Origin: Ipomoea triloba
Taxonomy: Eukaryota > Streptophyta > Magnoliopsida > Solanales > Convolvulaceae
Reading direction: 5' to 3'
Length of the DNA stretch: 64,000 bases
Assembly (NCBI RefSeq): GCF_003576645.1
Contig: NC_044916.1
Coordinates: forward strand, 15,654,784-15,718,783
Part shown: one piece after another, positions 9,776-19,914 of the stretch
Layout of the letters: each line of letters begins with the position of its first letter
Numbering within the stretch: the stretch's first letter is position 1
Position numbers and translations under genes: made by a program
The notes under the pieces: generated by a model
Told to the model about the DNA's origin: nothing
Seen by the model: only the letters and a program-made list of their open reading frames with translations
Databases searched by the model: none

Positions 9776-11280
9776 TATAGATAAGACGATTTAATGTGAA
9801 ATATGCTTATATATATAATTGTATGCCGTACGTATGTATATAAATTATATATATTCAAATTCCTATCTTTATATATATAAGTGCATTAGTAAATGTATGA
9901 TTGTGTATATTATATAGGTGTAGAAATAATTATATGATTGAATATATATTATATTAATATATATGTATAAGTGTGTACGTAATGTGTAGATATAAAAAGT
10001 ATTATAAAGTGTATTAGTATTATTTTCTATTATATATATGTTTCACTATAAGTGTAAATGCATTTATATTTTTCTGAAAGATTTATTTTTCTTTTAGATT
10101 GTAAGTATGCCGTATGGAGTATTGCCTATTTCATAAATATGCATAATTGATATTTTAATTAATTATTAGTATTACATGAAATTAGGGAATTTGTGTGGGT
10201 TGTAGGAATTTTAGGTATTTAAGTATATATACCGTGTGTATGTTCTTTTATTTTCTATGATTTAAATTGCCGTATGTTTGTGTGTGGTGTATAAACATAT
10301 GTGATTAATTATAACCTTTAATAAATGCTATATTAAGTTATTCGAATCGAGTGTGATTAATACATAATTGTTAATTAAATAATAATTTTTAATTTATATA
10401 GTGGTATGTGTTAATAGTTGGAATTATATGCAAATATTTTTCTTGTGTACATTAGTATTCGATTTTGGACCAAATATGAATAAAAGATTCTTTTACTAAA
10501 ATATTATTTTATGAGATTAAGAATTTTGAGCAAAGTAAAGTTTTAAATATTCATGTATATACCTTGATTGTATGGTAATTATTATTATTATGATTTTTAT
10601 TTATTAGAGTAATATACGTACATATGTCTCATAAAGAATATAAAAAAAAATAAAATAAAATGTTTTATGTACATAAGTAATGGACGAATGTTTATATATG
10701 TGTTGAAATATATTTATTTATTGTTATGTGAATTATATGTATTGTTTATATGCAGTAGGTATTTACATAATTATTGTGGTATATTTCCCTACTTGTGTTG
10801 TGAGATATATTTCTATAAGAATTGTGTTAGTGTCAAATTTGTACAATTTGACTATAGTGTGAGTTCTATTCTATTTAATATGGTATGAATTTTTCTAAGA
10901 ATGCTTTCAAGGACAAGAGCAACACATTAGTATTATTTCAATATATCCTTTTATGAGGATGATTTAACATCAAGATATGATTTTGTACTTTATAAAATAT
11001 TTTTATGATGATTATATATGAACCAGCTTTTATGCTAAGTTGTGGAAGTTTTGATTGGAATGTGAGTTTGTTATATTTAGTTGAAAATTGAATTTTCTAA
11101 GGAAAATTTCAAAAACACGAAATTTTATATTATTATACCCTTTTGTGGGATTGCATTAAATTTCAAGTATGAATTATTTTTTTAAAAAAATTATGATGCC
11201 TATGAGCAAATTTTACGTCAAGTAAAATATTTTCAAAACTTATGGAAGCTATATATGTGAAATTGTGAAATCGTGAATAT
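9776..11280. other. AT-rich non-coding part of the LTR-like segment
   Basis: Dominated by TATATA/TGTATA-like text with no open frame above noise and no terminal repeats of its own. I read it as body sequence of the 8.3-12.4 kb LTR-like segment. Confidence 0.5.
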
Positions 11281-12394
11281 GTGATTACTTTAATTTATGT
11301 TGAGAAGTACTCGGTAGGAACAATCCACGGGTACTAGGGCACTATGGTGTGTCCTGTTGAGATGGGTCTATGTACCCTAACTTCAGGAGTAGTCAGTAGA
11401 AACCTTATCCTGGCTACTAGGGCTGATAACTTCCCGATGAGGCTTGGAATCCTCATTCGGGGGTGTGCACACTTAAGGTTAGAGTCCGGTTTCCATTAGA
11501 AATGGGAAATGTGTGGAGTGTTCGGATGTGTGGGAAGCACTGTGCACTAGGGCCTAAGAGTAAAGGACCCTGTCCCATTTATGTGTGATTGATATGCTTC
11601 CATATGTATTTTGTGGTGTGCAAGTATTGCACAAAGTAAAGTTTTTAAGAAATTTGAGAATATGACTCTTGAAAAGTATACTATGGTAAATAAAGGATTA
11701 AATCCTATTATTTATGAAAATGGAAAAAAAATGTGGATATTATGGAATTTTATGTGGAATTAAATAATTATTTATGTGAGTGAATTGGTATTTGATTCGT
11801 ATTATTTATGAAAATGATAAGTTGTGAAAGTATAGTATTTTATGAGGAATTAAATGATTATTTGATTATTATTTATTATGCAATATTATATGAAATTAGA
11901 ATCCATGATAAATTGATTGAATTGAGAATGAGTATATTCTAATGGAATAAAAATGATTATGTGGATGAGTATAAAATATTGTATGGGGTTAATATGGAAT
12001 TATGTGCTCCAAAGTGCAATGTGCTATGTGCAAAATGTTTTACGGGGTGGAGTAAGTCTTACCAGCCGTCGCACTGACATTGTTTTCCCCTCTTTAGTTA
12101 ATTTTGCAGGTGATGATTACATGGCATTGAGCATGAGAGTGAATCGCCTTAAAAGCATGTAAAGATTATACTTTAATTCATTAGAATTCACCGTTGTATT
12201 AATTAGAAAGTTGTGATAGTTATTAGTTGGTTTTAGCCTGTGCGTTTGAGTATAAGTGAGATACTCGAGCGTGGCATAACGCCCATTTTTCCTTTTTGTT
12301 TGTAGTTGAAGGCTTCCGCTGTTGTATAGTTGAATTGTAAATAAATAAATAAATAATTACCCGTATTTTCTTGTGGAAAAAGTGGGGTGTTACA

Positions 12395-12755
12395 GTTCTG
12401 CACCTTGCAACTCGTCGTTTTCCTCCGGTTGGTAATTCCTTTCCCGAGCGGTAGGGAACCACGCTTCAATCGGCGCCCTTGCTTCGAATCCGTAGGCCAG
12501 CGAGAAAGGTGTTTCGTTGGTCGCCCGTCGCGAAGTGGTTCGGTAGGTCCAAAGAACATACGGGTGCTCTTCTACCCAGCCTTGACCCGCACTTTGTAAT
12601 TTCTTTTTCAGTCCGTCGAGGATCGTTCGGTTGGTGTTCTCCACTTCTCCGTTAGCCTGTGGGTATGCTACGGCCACTCGGGTGTGCCTGATGCCTAGTT
12701 TGGCCATGAAGCTTTTGAACAGCTGACTATCAGATTGCGTCTCGTTGTCAGTGAT
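12395..12755 (-). pseudogene. Tat-1 integrase, C-terminal half (separated by Athila insertion)
   Basis: Minus-strand frame containing HTRVAVAYPQANGEVENTN, with the catalytic-glutamate region of the DDE core (NGEVENTN), and then YRTTSRRATNETPFSLAYG. This is the continuation of the integrase that stops at 27664. The join is exact: GTGAT at 12751-12755 is repeated at 27659-27663 on the other side of the Athila element. The segment ends at 12395 against the GGGGTGTTACA LTR end, so the integrase C-terminus and the Tat-1 3' LTR are missing on this side. Confidence 0.85.
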
Positions 12756-14085
12756 TGATAAGACTCCGAGATACCCTTATTTCAGGCACATTTTAGGGTG
12801 ATTTATCGCGTCTATTGCATCCTTACTTGGTAAATTATGTGTGTAAATGCTTGAAAATCACTAACTGATGCACAAAAGCTACTTTTAACTTAAAAGAAGT
12901 AAAACAGGAGCCCCGGAAGCAAATAAGACCAAAAGTTGAGCTTAAAGAGCAAACCAGGCAAGAGCGGAGCCCCGGAGGACCAAACTGGAAGGCCACACGC
13001 GTGTGAGCAGGCGTGAAAATTTTCCAGAAGCTTCCCACGCACGCTCACACGCGTTTGAGAGGTGTGGAGACGGTGATGCCCGAATTTCAGCTAGGGTTGT
13101 CATTTCGGAGACTATTTAAACCCCTTTGATGAATTTCCAAAGAGGGAGTTCCCAGAAATTTAGTTTTCCTTTTCTTAGTTTTTCCTTTGGAGAATTTTCT
13201 CCATTTTTCTAAGCTTTTTAGATTAGATCAATCTCCATTGTAGCAAGACAACAAGCTTGGATTGAAGATCTTCTTCTCTCTAGGTGATCTCTATTTCATT
13301 TCTATAATTTTAGTTATCTTGTTCTTGGATTAAATTAGCTCTTGTTTGCATTTCATATTATGAGTAGCTAGTTTAGTCTAGGGATTTGGATTGTGTGATT
13401 GAATATTGTTTGTGTGATGATCTTATCTCTATATCTTGGATCTATGAGTTTGTGTTGATGGATTATCTATTCTTGTCTTTTGATTGTTGTTTTGATAAGA
13501 TCTTATTTGGATTTGGCCAATCTAGATGAGAGATTGAGCTCTTGACTCTTTCATGTCTTTGATTAGAGTTAGGATTTGAAGCTTTACACAATCAAAGTTC
13601 CTATGGACTTCTTAAGAATAGTAGGATAGTGTGTAGCTTAAGTGTTTGATAAAATTCCTCTTAGAACTTTGGATGCTTGAAGGCACTCCTAAGTCAAAAA
13701 AGCCTTAGTACACAAGGTGGAAAAGGACTAAGACAACACACTCTTGAATAGACAATATCCTAGCAATCCTAATCCTTGACCTTAGACACTCCACTATGCA
13801 ATATTCATGAACACTATCCAATCCCTACCCCTTTTACATATTCACAAAATCACTTTTACTTTACTACTTTCTTGCACTCAAATCAACCAAATGAACTACT
13901 CTCACTCACAAATCCACCCTTCACCACACTCAAATCCTATGCATGATCCAATCAAGTAAACTCCCGAACGCTTGACACACCTCCACGTCCCTCCTTCGAG
14001 ACCGACACTCGGGGAGTCACAGAATTTCCGTTTTAACACAAATATCTTTTGACACCTCAACCCTACGCAAAATACCGCAATGTCA
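12756..14085 (+). mobile_element. Athila A 5' LTR
   Basis: TG...CA ends. It contains the GC-rich CACACGCGTGTGAGC block near 12995-13055, a TTTAAACCCC/TATTTAAA-like promoter region near 13115, and a pyrimidine-rich leader (TTTTCTTAGTTTTTCC). The last 200 bp carry the CGGGGAGTCACAGA and TTAACACAAATATC landmarks also seen in element B's LTRs. Confidence 0.9.
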
Positions 14086-14088
14086 AAA

Positions 14089-14106
14089 TGGCACCGTTGC
14101 CTGGGA
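14089..14106 (+). other. Primer-binding site of Athila A
   Basis: TGGCACCGTTGCCTGGGA begins three bases after the LTR. It differs at a few bases from the TGGCGCCGTTGCCGGGGA form seen in element B (19894-19911, minus), the usual Athila PBS thought to pair with tRNA-Asp. Confidence 0.85.
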
Positions 14107-14348
14107 GGGCAATAGGTTGTCATATGTTTTTGTTTACTTTGATTGTATGAATGCTAGATTTGAGAAATGTTAATCCATTCCACTTAATTTTGTTGTGTTT
14201 TTACTTGTTTTTGCTACTAACCAAATTGACTACTTCTAGTCAATTGTGGAAATTTTCGTTTCATTGATAATTTTACTAGGTGAATGCACATGCGAGCAAA
14301 AGGAAATCAAGGTTTATTACCCTACATTCCTGAAATTAATAGAGAACC

Positions 14349-14474
14349 TAGAAGGAAAAATACCCAAGGATCACTAATGGCTTCATCAACTAGAAGGAAA
14401 AATACCCAAGGATCACTAATGGCTTCATCAAGTAGAAGGAAAAATACCCAAGGATCACTAATGGCTTCATCAAG
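14349..14474 (+). repeat. 42-bp tandem ladder in gag, three units
   Basis: TAGAAGGAAAAATACCCAAG starts at 14349, 14391 and 14433, exactly 42 bp apart, encoding RRKNTQGSLMASS three times. The homologous place in the inverted copy (about 19610-19660) has one unit. Confidence 0.95.
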
Positions 14475-14973
14475 CGCAACAAGAAATCCACAAGGAAGAG
14501 GCACAACCGTACCAAATCCACCCCCAGTTTCAATTAATCCACAAGTACCAATTAACCATGAAGAACCGATTATTGAAGAACCACAAGCTAACAGAGCAAA
14601 CAATCAAGAGAACATTCGTGAAGAAGAATATTTTGGAAATCCTCAAGAACGACAAAGATCAATTGCAGATTACATGACTCCGGATTTTAACATGCATAAC
14701 TCGATCTATGTACCCCCAATGGAGAACGTCAACTTTCACGTGCATCCAACTATTCTCACACTGGTTCAGAACAATCAATATTCGGGATTTCCATCTGAAG
14801 ATCCCAACGCACACATCACAAGGTTTATACGAGCATGTGGGATGTACAGACAAGAAGGCGTTAGCGAGGAAATAGTTCGACTAAAATTATTCCCATTTTC
14901 AGTTATAGGAGAGGCAGCACGATGGTTAGAAAGCCAAGACGGCAATCATTTCAGAACGTGGCAACAGTTGCAT

Positions 14974-15225
14974 CGTGAATTCATGAACAAGTTCTTTCCC
15001 ATTACAAAAACTAATCGTGAATTCATGAACAAGTTCTTTCCCATTACAAAAACTATGAGGATTAGAAGATTGAAGTTCTTTCCCATTACAAAAACTATGA
15101 GGATTAGAAGATTGATACAAGAATTCAAACAAGGAAGAATGAGGATTAGAAGATTGATACAAGAATTCAAACAAGGAAGACTTGAAATTAGAAGATTGAT
15201 ACAAGAATTCAAACAAGGAAGACTT
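14974..15225 (+). repeat. 42-bp tandem ladder in gag, six creeping units
   Basis: Units start at 14974, 15016, 15058, 15100, 15142 and 15184, with the sequence resuming at 15226. Neighbouring units share one part and differ in how far the downstream sequence has replaced the upstream one. The inverted copy near 19010-19110 shows the simple unrepeated sequence, so the plus copy carries an extra 210 bp or so. Confidence 0.95.
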
Positions 15226-15803
15226 GAAAGTTTGGGAGAGGCTTGGCGAAGATTTAAAGTTCTTAAAAGGCAATGCCCACAAGACCTGATGCACCCATGG
15301 GACATGATTAGCTCATTCTATGGAGGGTTGACAGATGATGGAAAGATGTTGCTTGACCCATCCTCTAGCGATGCCTTTGTCTCCCTAGCTTTGCAAGAAG
15401 CTGAAGAACTAATCGAGAGAATATCTAAGAACACATCCTGTTGGTATGACCGAAGAGGAGATCATGGAGGAATTTATGAAGTTGATAATCGAGTGGCGAG
15501 TGAGGCCAAAATCGAAGCAATGAATCACGAAATCAAAAAGCTACACGCTATGGTAGAAAAAATGGAAGGAAAGCCCAAGCCTTGCATGGCATTGACACTT
15601 TATTGTAATATCTGTGGAGGACCTCATGACACCAATATTTGCAATTTTCCGTCTGCATCTGAACAAGTTGAGGCGGTAGATCGAACAACAATTGGAAACA
15701 GGGAGAGGGTTGGAACAATAGCAACAATGATGGATATCAAGCGCAAGGACAATACAACTATGGAAACAAGCCTGCATATGGACAGAATGACAAGAACAGA
15801 CTG

Positions 15804-17078
15804 ATGTATAATCAAAACCAAGGAAATGGAAATCAAATGACCCAGTTCAGGCCACAATACAACTCTCAACTTGATTTTACGCAACAAAGGAGGGATGAAA
15901 TCCGTGAAGTAGATGAAAGACTCACAAGGACGATCATGGAACTGAAAAATGATCGGGCAAATTTGAAACAAGAGATTACTCAAGAGATTAGACAAGAAAT
16001 TTCTAGTCTTCGACAAGAGTCTAAAGCCACACTTAAGACAATTGAGAATCAAATTTCTCAAATGTTTAAGATGATGTCAGATCGACACTACGGACAACTC
16101 CCGAGTAACACTGAAAACAATCCGAAAGAGAGAGTCAACGCCATTTATGCAAAGGAAGAAACACATGTGAAATGTGATCCGATGGATGCTATCTGTGGAA
16201 AATGTCAATGTAAGGTAGATGACCAAAGAAACAAGACTACCTCTTGTTGTCCCAATCTCGAATTGAAGAACGCAAGCGGTTCATGCACCATATCAATGAA
16301 GGAACACAAGGAGAAAACCACTTCGGAAGAATGCCTAAAAGAAAAGGAGCTACCACGAGACAACATCAAAAGTTCAAAAGAGAAAGAAACGGCTCAAGAA
16401 GGTACAATTAACGCTTTTATCCGAAAATTTTTTAATAACAAAGAATGCCGTGAATTGTTTGAAAATGACATTCGTGATAATTTTACATGTTTAAGCCAAG
16501 AATCTTCGGCTTGTTTGACTGAGGGATACCCCAGAAAGAAGGGTGACCCTGGAGCTTTATTGATTCCTTGTTCTATACAGAACATGGAACCTAGAAACGC
16601 TCTTGCTGATCTTGGTGCTTCTATTAATGTCATGTCTTCAAATCTTTTTGATAAATTGAACTTACCATGTTTGAAACCGACGAGGCTAACTCTACGTTTA
16701 GCTGACGGAACCACACGGTATCCTGAAGGCTTAGTGGAAGATGTTCTAGTAAGAATAGGGAAATTTTTTGTGCCTGTCGATTTTATTGTTTGTAAGATGG
16801 GTGATGATGATCCCCATGAATCCTTAATTCTTGGAAGACCATTTCTGGCTACTTGTCGTGCACGAATAGATGTTAGTTCAGGTGAAATTACCCTGAGATT
16901 CGAGGGACAAGCCACAAATGATAAAAAGGAAAAAGCAAAAGAAGGAACTGATGATGATAAAAGGGCAAAGGTCAAACCAAAGATGAAACCAAAACCGAAG
17001 TGGAGGAATGATAAGCTTACATGGAAGAACAAATGGGTACCAAAATGCTTCTTACCCACTACCAAGGAATATGGTTGA
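15804..17078 (+). pseudogene. Athila A gag C-terminus and aspartic protease
   Basis: About 424 codons. The first part is a coiled-coil, Gln/Glu-rich gag tail (ERLTRTIMELKNDRANLKQ) and then the LPSNTENNPKERVNAIYAK segment typical of Athila. The second part is a retropepsin-like protease: PGALLIPCSI, then the active-site region NALADLGASINVM, where the expected D-(S/T)-G reads D-L-G, and LILGRPFLATCRARID as the distal motif. The frame ends KCFLPTTKEYG and a stop. A normal Athila polyprotein would continue into reverse transcriptase; here it does not, and the inverted copy ends at the same place, so this looks like a gag-protease-only (non-autonomous) form. Confidence 0.85.
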
Positions 17079-17098
17079 ATTTTAACCAAAGTATAATG

Positions 17099-17326
17099 TG
17101 AAGAAGCAGTTTTACGTAGGGTGATTCGTCAAAAGATATTTATGTTAAAACGGAAAGTCTGTGACTCCCCGAGTGTCGGTCTCGAAGGAGGGATGTGGAG
17201 GTGTGTCAAACATTCGGGAGTTTACTTGATTGGATCATGCATAGGACTCGAGTGTGGTGAAGAGTGATTTGTGAGTGAGAGTAGTTCATTGGTTGGTTTG
17301 AGTGCAAGAGAGTAGTTCACCACACT
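17099..17326 (-). mobile_element. Truncated LTR end of element B, minus orientation
   Basis: Matches the first 230 bp or so of the LTR at 19915 read in the same direction (TGAAGAAGCAGTTTTACG, CGGAAAGTCTGTGACTCCCC, GAGTTTACTTGATTGG), then breaks off after GCAAGAGAGTAG. Confidence 0.85.
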
Positions 17327-17478
17327 CGAGTCCTATGCATGATCCAATCAAGTAAACTCCCGAATGTTTGACACACCTCCACGTCCCTCCTTCGAGACCG
17401 ACACTCGGGGAGTCACAGACTTTCCGTTTTAACATAAATATCTTTTGACGAATCACCCTACGTAAAACTGCTTCTTCA
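17327..17478 (+). mobile_element. Truncated LTR end in plus orientation (palindrome centre)
   Basis: Reads TTCACCACACTCGAGTCC ... CTGCTTCTTCA, the mirror image of part of 17099-17326, and is followed by CATTA, the complement of the TAATG duplication. The two LTR pieces face each other and form the centre of the large inverted repeat. Confidence 0.85.
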
Positions 17479-17498
17479 CATTATACTTTGGTTGAAAT

Positions 17499-18086
17499 TC
17501 AACCATATTCCTTGGTAGTGGGTAGAAAGCATTTTGGTACCCACGTGTTTTTCCAGGTAAGCTTATCATTCTTCCGCTTCAGTTTTGGTTTCACCTTTGA
17601 TTTGACCTTTGCCCTTTTATCATCATCAGTTCCTTCTTTTGCTTTTTCCTTGTCGTCATTTGTGGCTTGTCCCTCGAATCTTAGGGTAATTTCTCCTGAA
17701 CTAACATCTATTCGTGCACGACAAGTAGCCAGAAATGATCTTCCGAGAATTAAGGATTCATGGGGATCATCATCTCCCATCTTGCAGACAATAAAATCGA
17801 CAGGTACAAGAAATTTCCCTATTCTTACTAAAACATCTTCCGCTAAGCCTTCAGGATACCGTGTGGTTCCGTCAGCTAAACGTAGAGTCAGCCTCGTCGG
17901 TTTCAGACGTGGTAAGTTCAGTTTTTCAAAAAGATTTAAAGACATGACATTAATAGAAGCACCAAGATCAGCAAGGGCATTTCTAGGTTCCATGTTCTGT
18001 ATAGAACAAGGGATCAATAAAGCTCCAGGGTCACCCTTTTTTCTGGGGTTTCCCTCAGTTAAACAAGCCGAAGATTCTTGGCTCAA
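17499..18086 (-). pseudogene. Element B protease (inverted copy)
   Basis: Minus-strand frame with PGALLIPCSIQ, NALADLGASINVMS and LILGRSFLATCRARID, and the same WVPKCFLPTTKEYG ending as the plus copy at 15804-17078. It differs by scattered substitutions (for example GRS for GRP), so it is a diverged copy rather than an exact mirror. Upstream it runs into the gag tail at 18083-18514 after a frame change. Confidence 0.85.
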
Positions 18087-18514
18087 ACAAGTAAAATTTC
18101 ACAAATGTCATTCTCAAACAATTCACGGTATTCTTTGCTATTGAAAAATTTTCGAATAAAAGCTTTAATTGTACCTTCCCGGGCTGTTTCTTTCTCTTTT
18201 GAAGTTTTGATGTTGTCTCGTGGTAGCTCCTTTTCTTTCGGGCATTCTTCCGAAGTGGTTTTCTCCTTGTGTTCTTTCATTGATAAGGTGCACGAGCTGT
18301 TCGCATTCTTCAATTCAAGATTTGGACGACAAGAGGTAGTCTTGTTTCTTTGGTCATCTACCTTACATTGACATGTTCCACAGATAGCATCCATTGGATC
18401 ACACTTCTCATGAGTTTCTTCTTTGGCATCAATGGCGTTGAGTCTCTCTTTCGGATTGTTTTCAGTATTACTCGGGAGTTGTCCGTAGTGGCGATCTGAC
18501 ATCATCTTAAACAT
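18083..18514 (-). pseudogene. Element B gag tail (inverted copy)
   Basis: Contains FKMMSDRHYGQLPSNTEN and then KERLNAIDAKEE, the Athila gag C-terminal region, in the frame before the protease. Joined to the protease with a frameshift at 18083-18086. Confidence 0.8.
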
Positions 18515-18681
18515 TTGAGAAATTTGATTCTCAAATGTCCATAAGCATTGAAGTTGGAGTTCCTTTGATAATCTACCGCCTCAACTTGTTTAGATGCAGA
18601 TGTAGAAGTGCAAATATTGGTGTCATGAGGTCCTCCACAGATATTACAATAAAGTGCCAAGGCCATGCAAGGGTTGGGCTT
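18515..18681 (-). pseudogene. Element B gag zinc-knuckle region, decayed
   Basis: Minus-strand text corresponding to the CNICGGPHDTNIC region of the plus copy survives near 18615-18655, but most of the 280 bp or so that lies between the knuckle and the coiled coil in the plus copy is deleted. Confidence 0.6.
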
Positions 18682-18963
18682 TCATTCCATTTTTTCTACC
18701 ATAGCCTGTAGCTTTTTGATTTCGTGATTCATTGCTTCGATTTTGGCCTCACTTGCCACTCGATTATCAACTTCATAAATTCCTCCATGATCTCCTCTTC
18801 GTTCATACCAACAGGATGTGTTTTTAGATATTCTCTCGATTAGTTCCTCAGCCTCTTGCAAAGCTAGGGAGACAAAGGCACCGCTGGAGGATGAGTCAAG
18901 CAACATCTTTCCTTCATCCGTCAACCCTCCATAGAATGAGCTAATCATGTCCCAGGGGTGCAT
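18682..18963 (-). pseudogene. Element B gag central part (inverted copy)
   Basis: Reads MHPWDMISSFYGGLTDEGKM, then SLALQEAEELIERISKNTS, matching the plus copy at 15292-15560. An in-frame stop separates it from the next block. Confidence 0.8.
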
Positions 18964-19005
18964 CAGATCTTGTGGGCATTGCCTTTTAAGAACTTTGAAT
19001 CTTCG

Positions 19006-19716
19006 TCAAGCCTCTCCCAAACTTTCAAGTCTTCCTTGTTTGAATTCATGTATCAACCTTCTGATCCTCATAGTTTTTGTGATGGGAAAGAACTCGTTCA
19101 TGAATTCACGATGCAACTGTTGCCACGTTCTGAAATGATTGTCGTCTTGGCTTTCCAACCATCGTGCTGCCTCTCCTATAATTGAAAATGGGAATAATTT
19201 GAGTCGAACTATTTCCTCGCTAACGCCTTCTTGTCTGTACATCCCACATGCTCGTATAAACCTTGTGATGTGTGCGTTGGGATCTTCAGATGGTAATCCC
19301 GAGTATTGACTATTTTGAACCAGTGTGAGAATAGTTGGATGCACGTGAAAGTTGACGTTCTCCATTGGAGGTACATAGATTGAGTTGTGCATGTTAAAAT
19401 CCGGAGTCATGTAATTTGCAATTGATCTTTGTGGTTCTTGAGGATTTCCATAATATTCCTCTTCACGAATGTTCTCTTGATTATTTGCTCTGTTAGCTTG
19501 TGGTTCTTCAATGATCGGTTCTTCATGGTTAATCGGTACTTGTGGATTAATTGGAAATGGGGGTGGATTTGGTACTGTTGTGCCTCTTCCTTGTGGATTT
19601 CTTGTTGCGCTTGATGAAGCCATTAGTGATCCTTGGGTATTTTTCCTTCTAGTTGCTCTATTAATTTCAGGAATGTAGGGTAGTAAACATTGGTTTCCTT
19701 TTGCTCTCGTGTGCAT
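19006..19716 (-). pseudogene. Element B gag N-terminal part (inverted copy, no 42-bp ladders)
   Basis: Starts MHTRAKGNQCLLPYIPEIN and runs through the gag core (FIRACGMYRQEGVSEEIVR, FRTWQQLHREFMNEFFP) to RLIHEFKQGRLESLGEA. It is the unexpanded reference for the two ladders in the plus copy. Confidence 0.85.
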
Positions 19717-19893
19717 TCACCTAGTAAAATTATCAATGAAACAAAAATTTCCACAATTGACTAGAAGTAGTCAATTGGGTTAGTAGCAAAAACAAGTAAA
19801 AACGAAATAAAATTAAATGGAATGGATTAACATTTCTCAAATCTAGCATTCATTCAATCAAAGTAAACAAAAACATATGACAACCTATTGCCC

Positions 19894-19911
19894 TCCCCGG
19901 CAACGGCGCCA
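19894..19911 (-). other. Primer-binding site of element B
   Basis: On the minus strand reads TGGCGCCGTTGCCGGGGA, the canonical Athila-type PBS, three bases after the LTR end at 19915. Confidence 0.9.
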
Positions 19912-19914
19912 TTT

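Larger units (their letters stand above)
8263..12394 (+). mobile_element. Long LTR-like segment ending GGGGTGTTACA (Ty3/gypsy)
   Basis: The right border is AGTGGGGTGTTACA, the complement of the TGTAACACCCC start that is common in plant Ty3/gypsy (Tekay-type) LTRs. It is followed directly by Tat-1 integrase sequence. Near the left, a TATA box (8349-8360) is followed by a pyrimidine-rich leader. Near the right, at about 12030-12120, there is a pyrimidine tract and TTTTGCAGGTGATGATTACA, also usual for such LTRs. GC-richer text at 11290-11600 (ACTCGGTAGGAACAATCC onward) is repeat-like but non-coding. The left end is uncertain; TGAAGTTACACCC at 8263 is only a candidate. It contains an inserted solo LTR. 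No coding region and no matching second LTR are visible, so it is a solo or truncated copy. Confidence 0.5.
14284..15804 (+). pseudogene. Athila A gag, N-terminal and central part
   Basis: About 506 codons (start codon ATG at 14287, next to the listed 14284 frame opening) encode the retrotransposon gag capsid region. FIRACGMYRQEGVSEEIVR, LKLFPFSVIGEAARWLES and FRTWQQLHREFMNKFFP are the conserved Athila gag core, and CNICGGPHDTNIC is a zinc-knuckle-like CxxC...H...C region. Gag would form the cytoplasmic particle. The frame ends TGA at 15802-15804 and the next frame begins one base back (TGATG), so gag is split by a frameshift. Two 42-bp ladders (14349-14474 and 14974-15225) lengthen it; the inverted copy at 19006-19716 lacks both, so the shorter form is the original. 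Confidence 0.85.

Noticed and set aside
12223..12599. Short ORFs on both strands across the LTR/Tat-1 junction
   Set aside because: Only the integrase frame 12395-12755 (minus) has family motifs; the others cross an insertion border.
14322..15305. Minus-strand ORFs opposite Athila gag
   Set aside because: Shadow frames held open by the 42-bp ladders; the plus-strand product matches gag.
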